A stretch of 5,311 nt of DNA from NCBI GenBank assembly GCA_008501785.1, contig QQUD01000458.1:1-5311 (forward strand). Reading direction: 5' to 3'. How positions within the stretch are numbered: position 1 is the first letter of the stretch; every line of letters begins with the position of its first letter. Positions 5,166-5,311 of the stretch are shown here, piece by piece. The notes under the pieces are model-generated. The model was not told the DNA's origin. It did no database searches and worked only from the letters and a program-made list of their open reading frames with translations. The position numbers and the translations under genes were made by a program. Source of the stretch: Chloroflexota bacterium (GTDB lineage: Bacteria; Chloroflexota; Anaerolineae; Promineifilales; Promineifilaceae).

Positions 5166-5311
5166 CTGTTTGCTAGATGGGGGTCAGACAACACCAGTGG
5201 TTTGTAAATGTGTGTACAGAAGGGGGGACAGGCCGTGTGTTTCTGCGTAATTTACCACTTCTAACCAATGGTTAACTTCGCTTGCAGCTTGCACGATTTG
5301 CGCATAGTGTG
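5166..5311 (-). pseudogene. N-terminal part of the nucleotidyltransferase, cut off by TGA at 5184-5186
   Basis: Read on the minus strand from the window edge, the frame used by the nucleotidyltransferase is open for 41 codons. It gives a helical stretch NHWLEVVNYAETHGLSPLLY followed by THLQTTGVV, typical of the N-terminal region of this family (a pattern of W..l...A..hgl.PLLy..L). It then meets TGA (5184-5186) and goes on as PPSSKQ into LQGYFLRHRQAN without a frame change. Thus one nonsense codon, not a frameshift, separates two parts of one gene. The true start lies outside the window. Sequencing error, a decayed gene, restart at TTG 5147 or recoding are all possible; the TGA stops of the next two genes argue against a changed genetic code. 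Confidence 0.7.

Noticed and set aside
5184..5186. TGA read as selenocysteine or as a sense codon in an alternative genetic code
   Set aside because: The nucleotidyltransferase and PqqD-like genes both end in TGA at sensible family lengths with the next start overlapping, and I saw no obvious selenocysteine-insertion hairpin; a nonsense mutation is simpler.
1..5311. CRISPR array, tRNA, rRNA or transposase
   Set aside because: No regularly spaced repeats, no cloverleaf or rRNA-like sequence, and no transposase-like translation was noticed on either strand.

Overview
The window is bacterial and every convincing gene lies on the minus strand, so it is best read from 5311 down to 1. Two parts can be told apart. 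The right part (about 1253-5311) holds a nucleotidyltransferase, a PqqD-like protein, an HprK-like P-loop kinase and a B12-binding-type radical SAM enzyme. Its G+C is around 37-50% in the lines I counted. The left part (1-1016) holds most of a methylthioribose kinase gene (mtnK) at only about 28-37% G+C in counted lines, preceded by a short ORF that looks like the tail of an aldo/keto reductase. No organism can be named from this. An accessory segment joined to a metabolic gene fits the composition and the broken ORFs.

The first three right-hand genes form a tight, translationally coupled cassette. The nucleotidyltransferase stop overlaps the PqqD-like start by 8 nt, and the PqqD-like stop overlaps the kinase start by 4 nt. 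The nucleotidyltransferase reading frame runs in from the window edge but is cut by a TGA at 5184-5186. Family-like sequence lies on both sides of that codon, so the gene looks broken by one nonsense codon, unless it restarts downstream or TGA is recoded. A 314-bp gap follows the kinase. It holds a near-consensus sigma70-type promoter aimed at the radical SAM gene, with a 10-bp palindrome over its -10 box, and a 20-codon ORF whose stop overlaps the radical SAM start (TAATG).

PqqD-like proteins usually act as peptide-binding (RRE-type) chaperones. HprK-like kinases and uncharacterised nucleotidyltransferases of this kind accompany PqqD-like proteins in some lasso-peptide clusters and in the 'HprK-related kinase A' cassettes. 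With the radical SAM enzyme nearby, a peptide- or protein-modification system is a reasonable inference. No precursor, lasso cyclase, leader protease or exporter is visible here; these would have to lie beyond 5311.

The 10-bp palindrome AACGGCCGTT occurs three times, twice as a longer 14-mer just downstream of genes, exactly 1800 bp apart. It may be a genome-wide iterated palindrome or the edge of an inserted segment.
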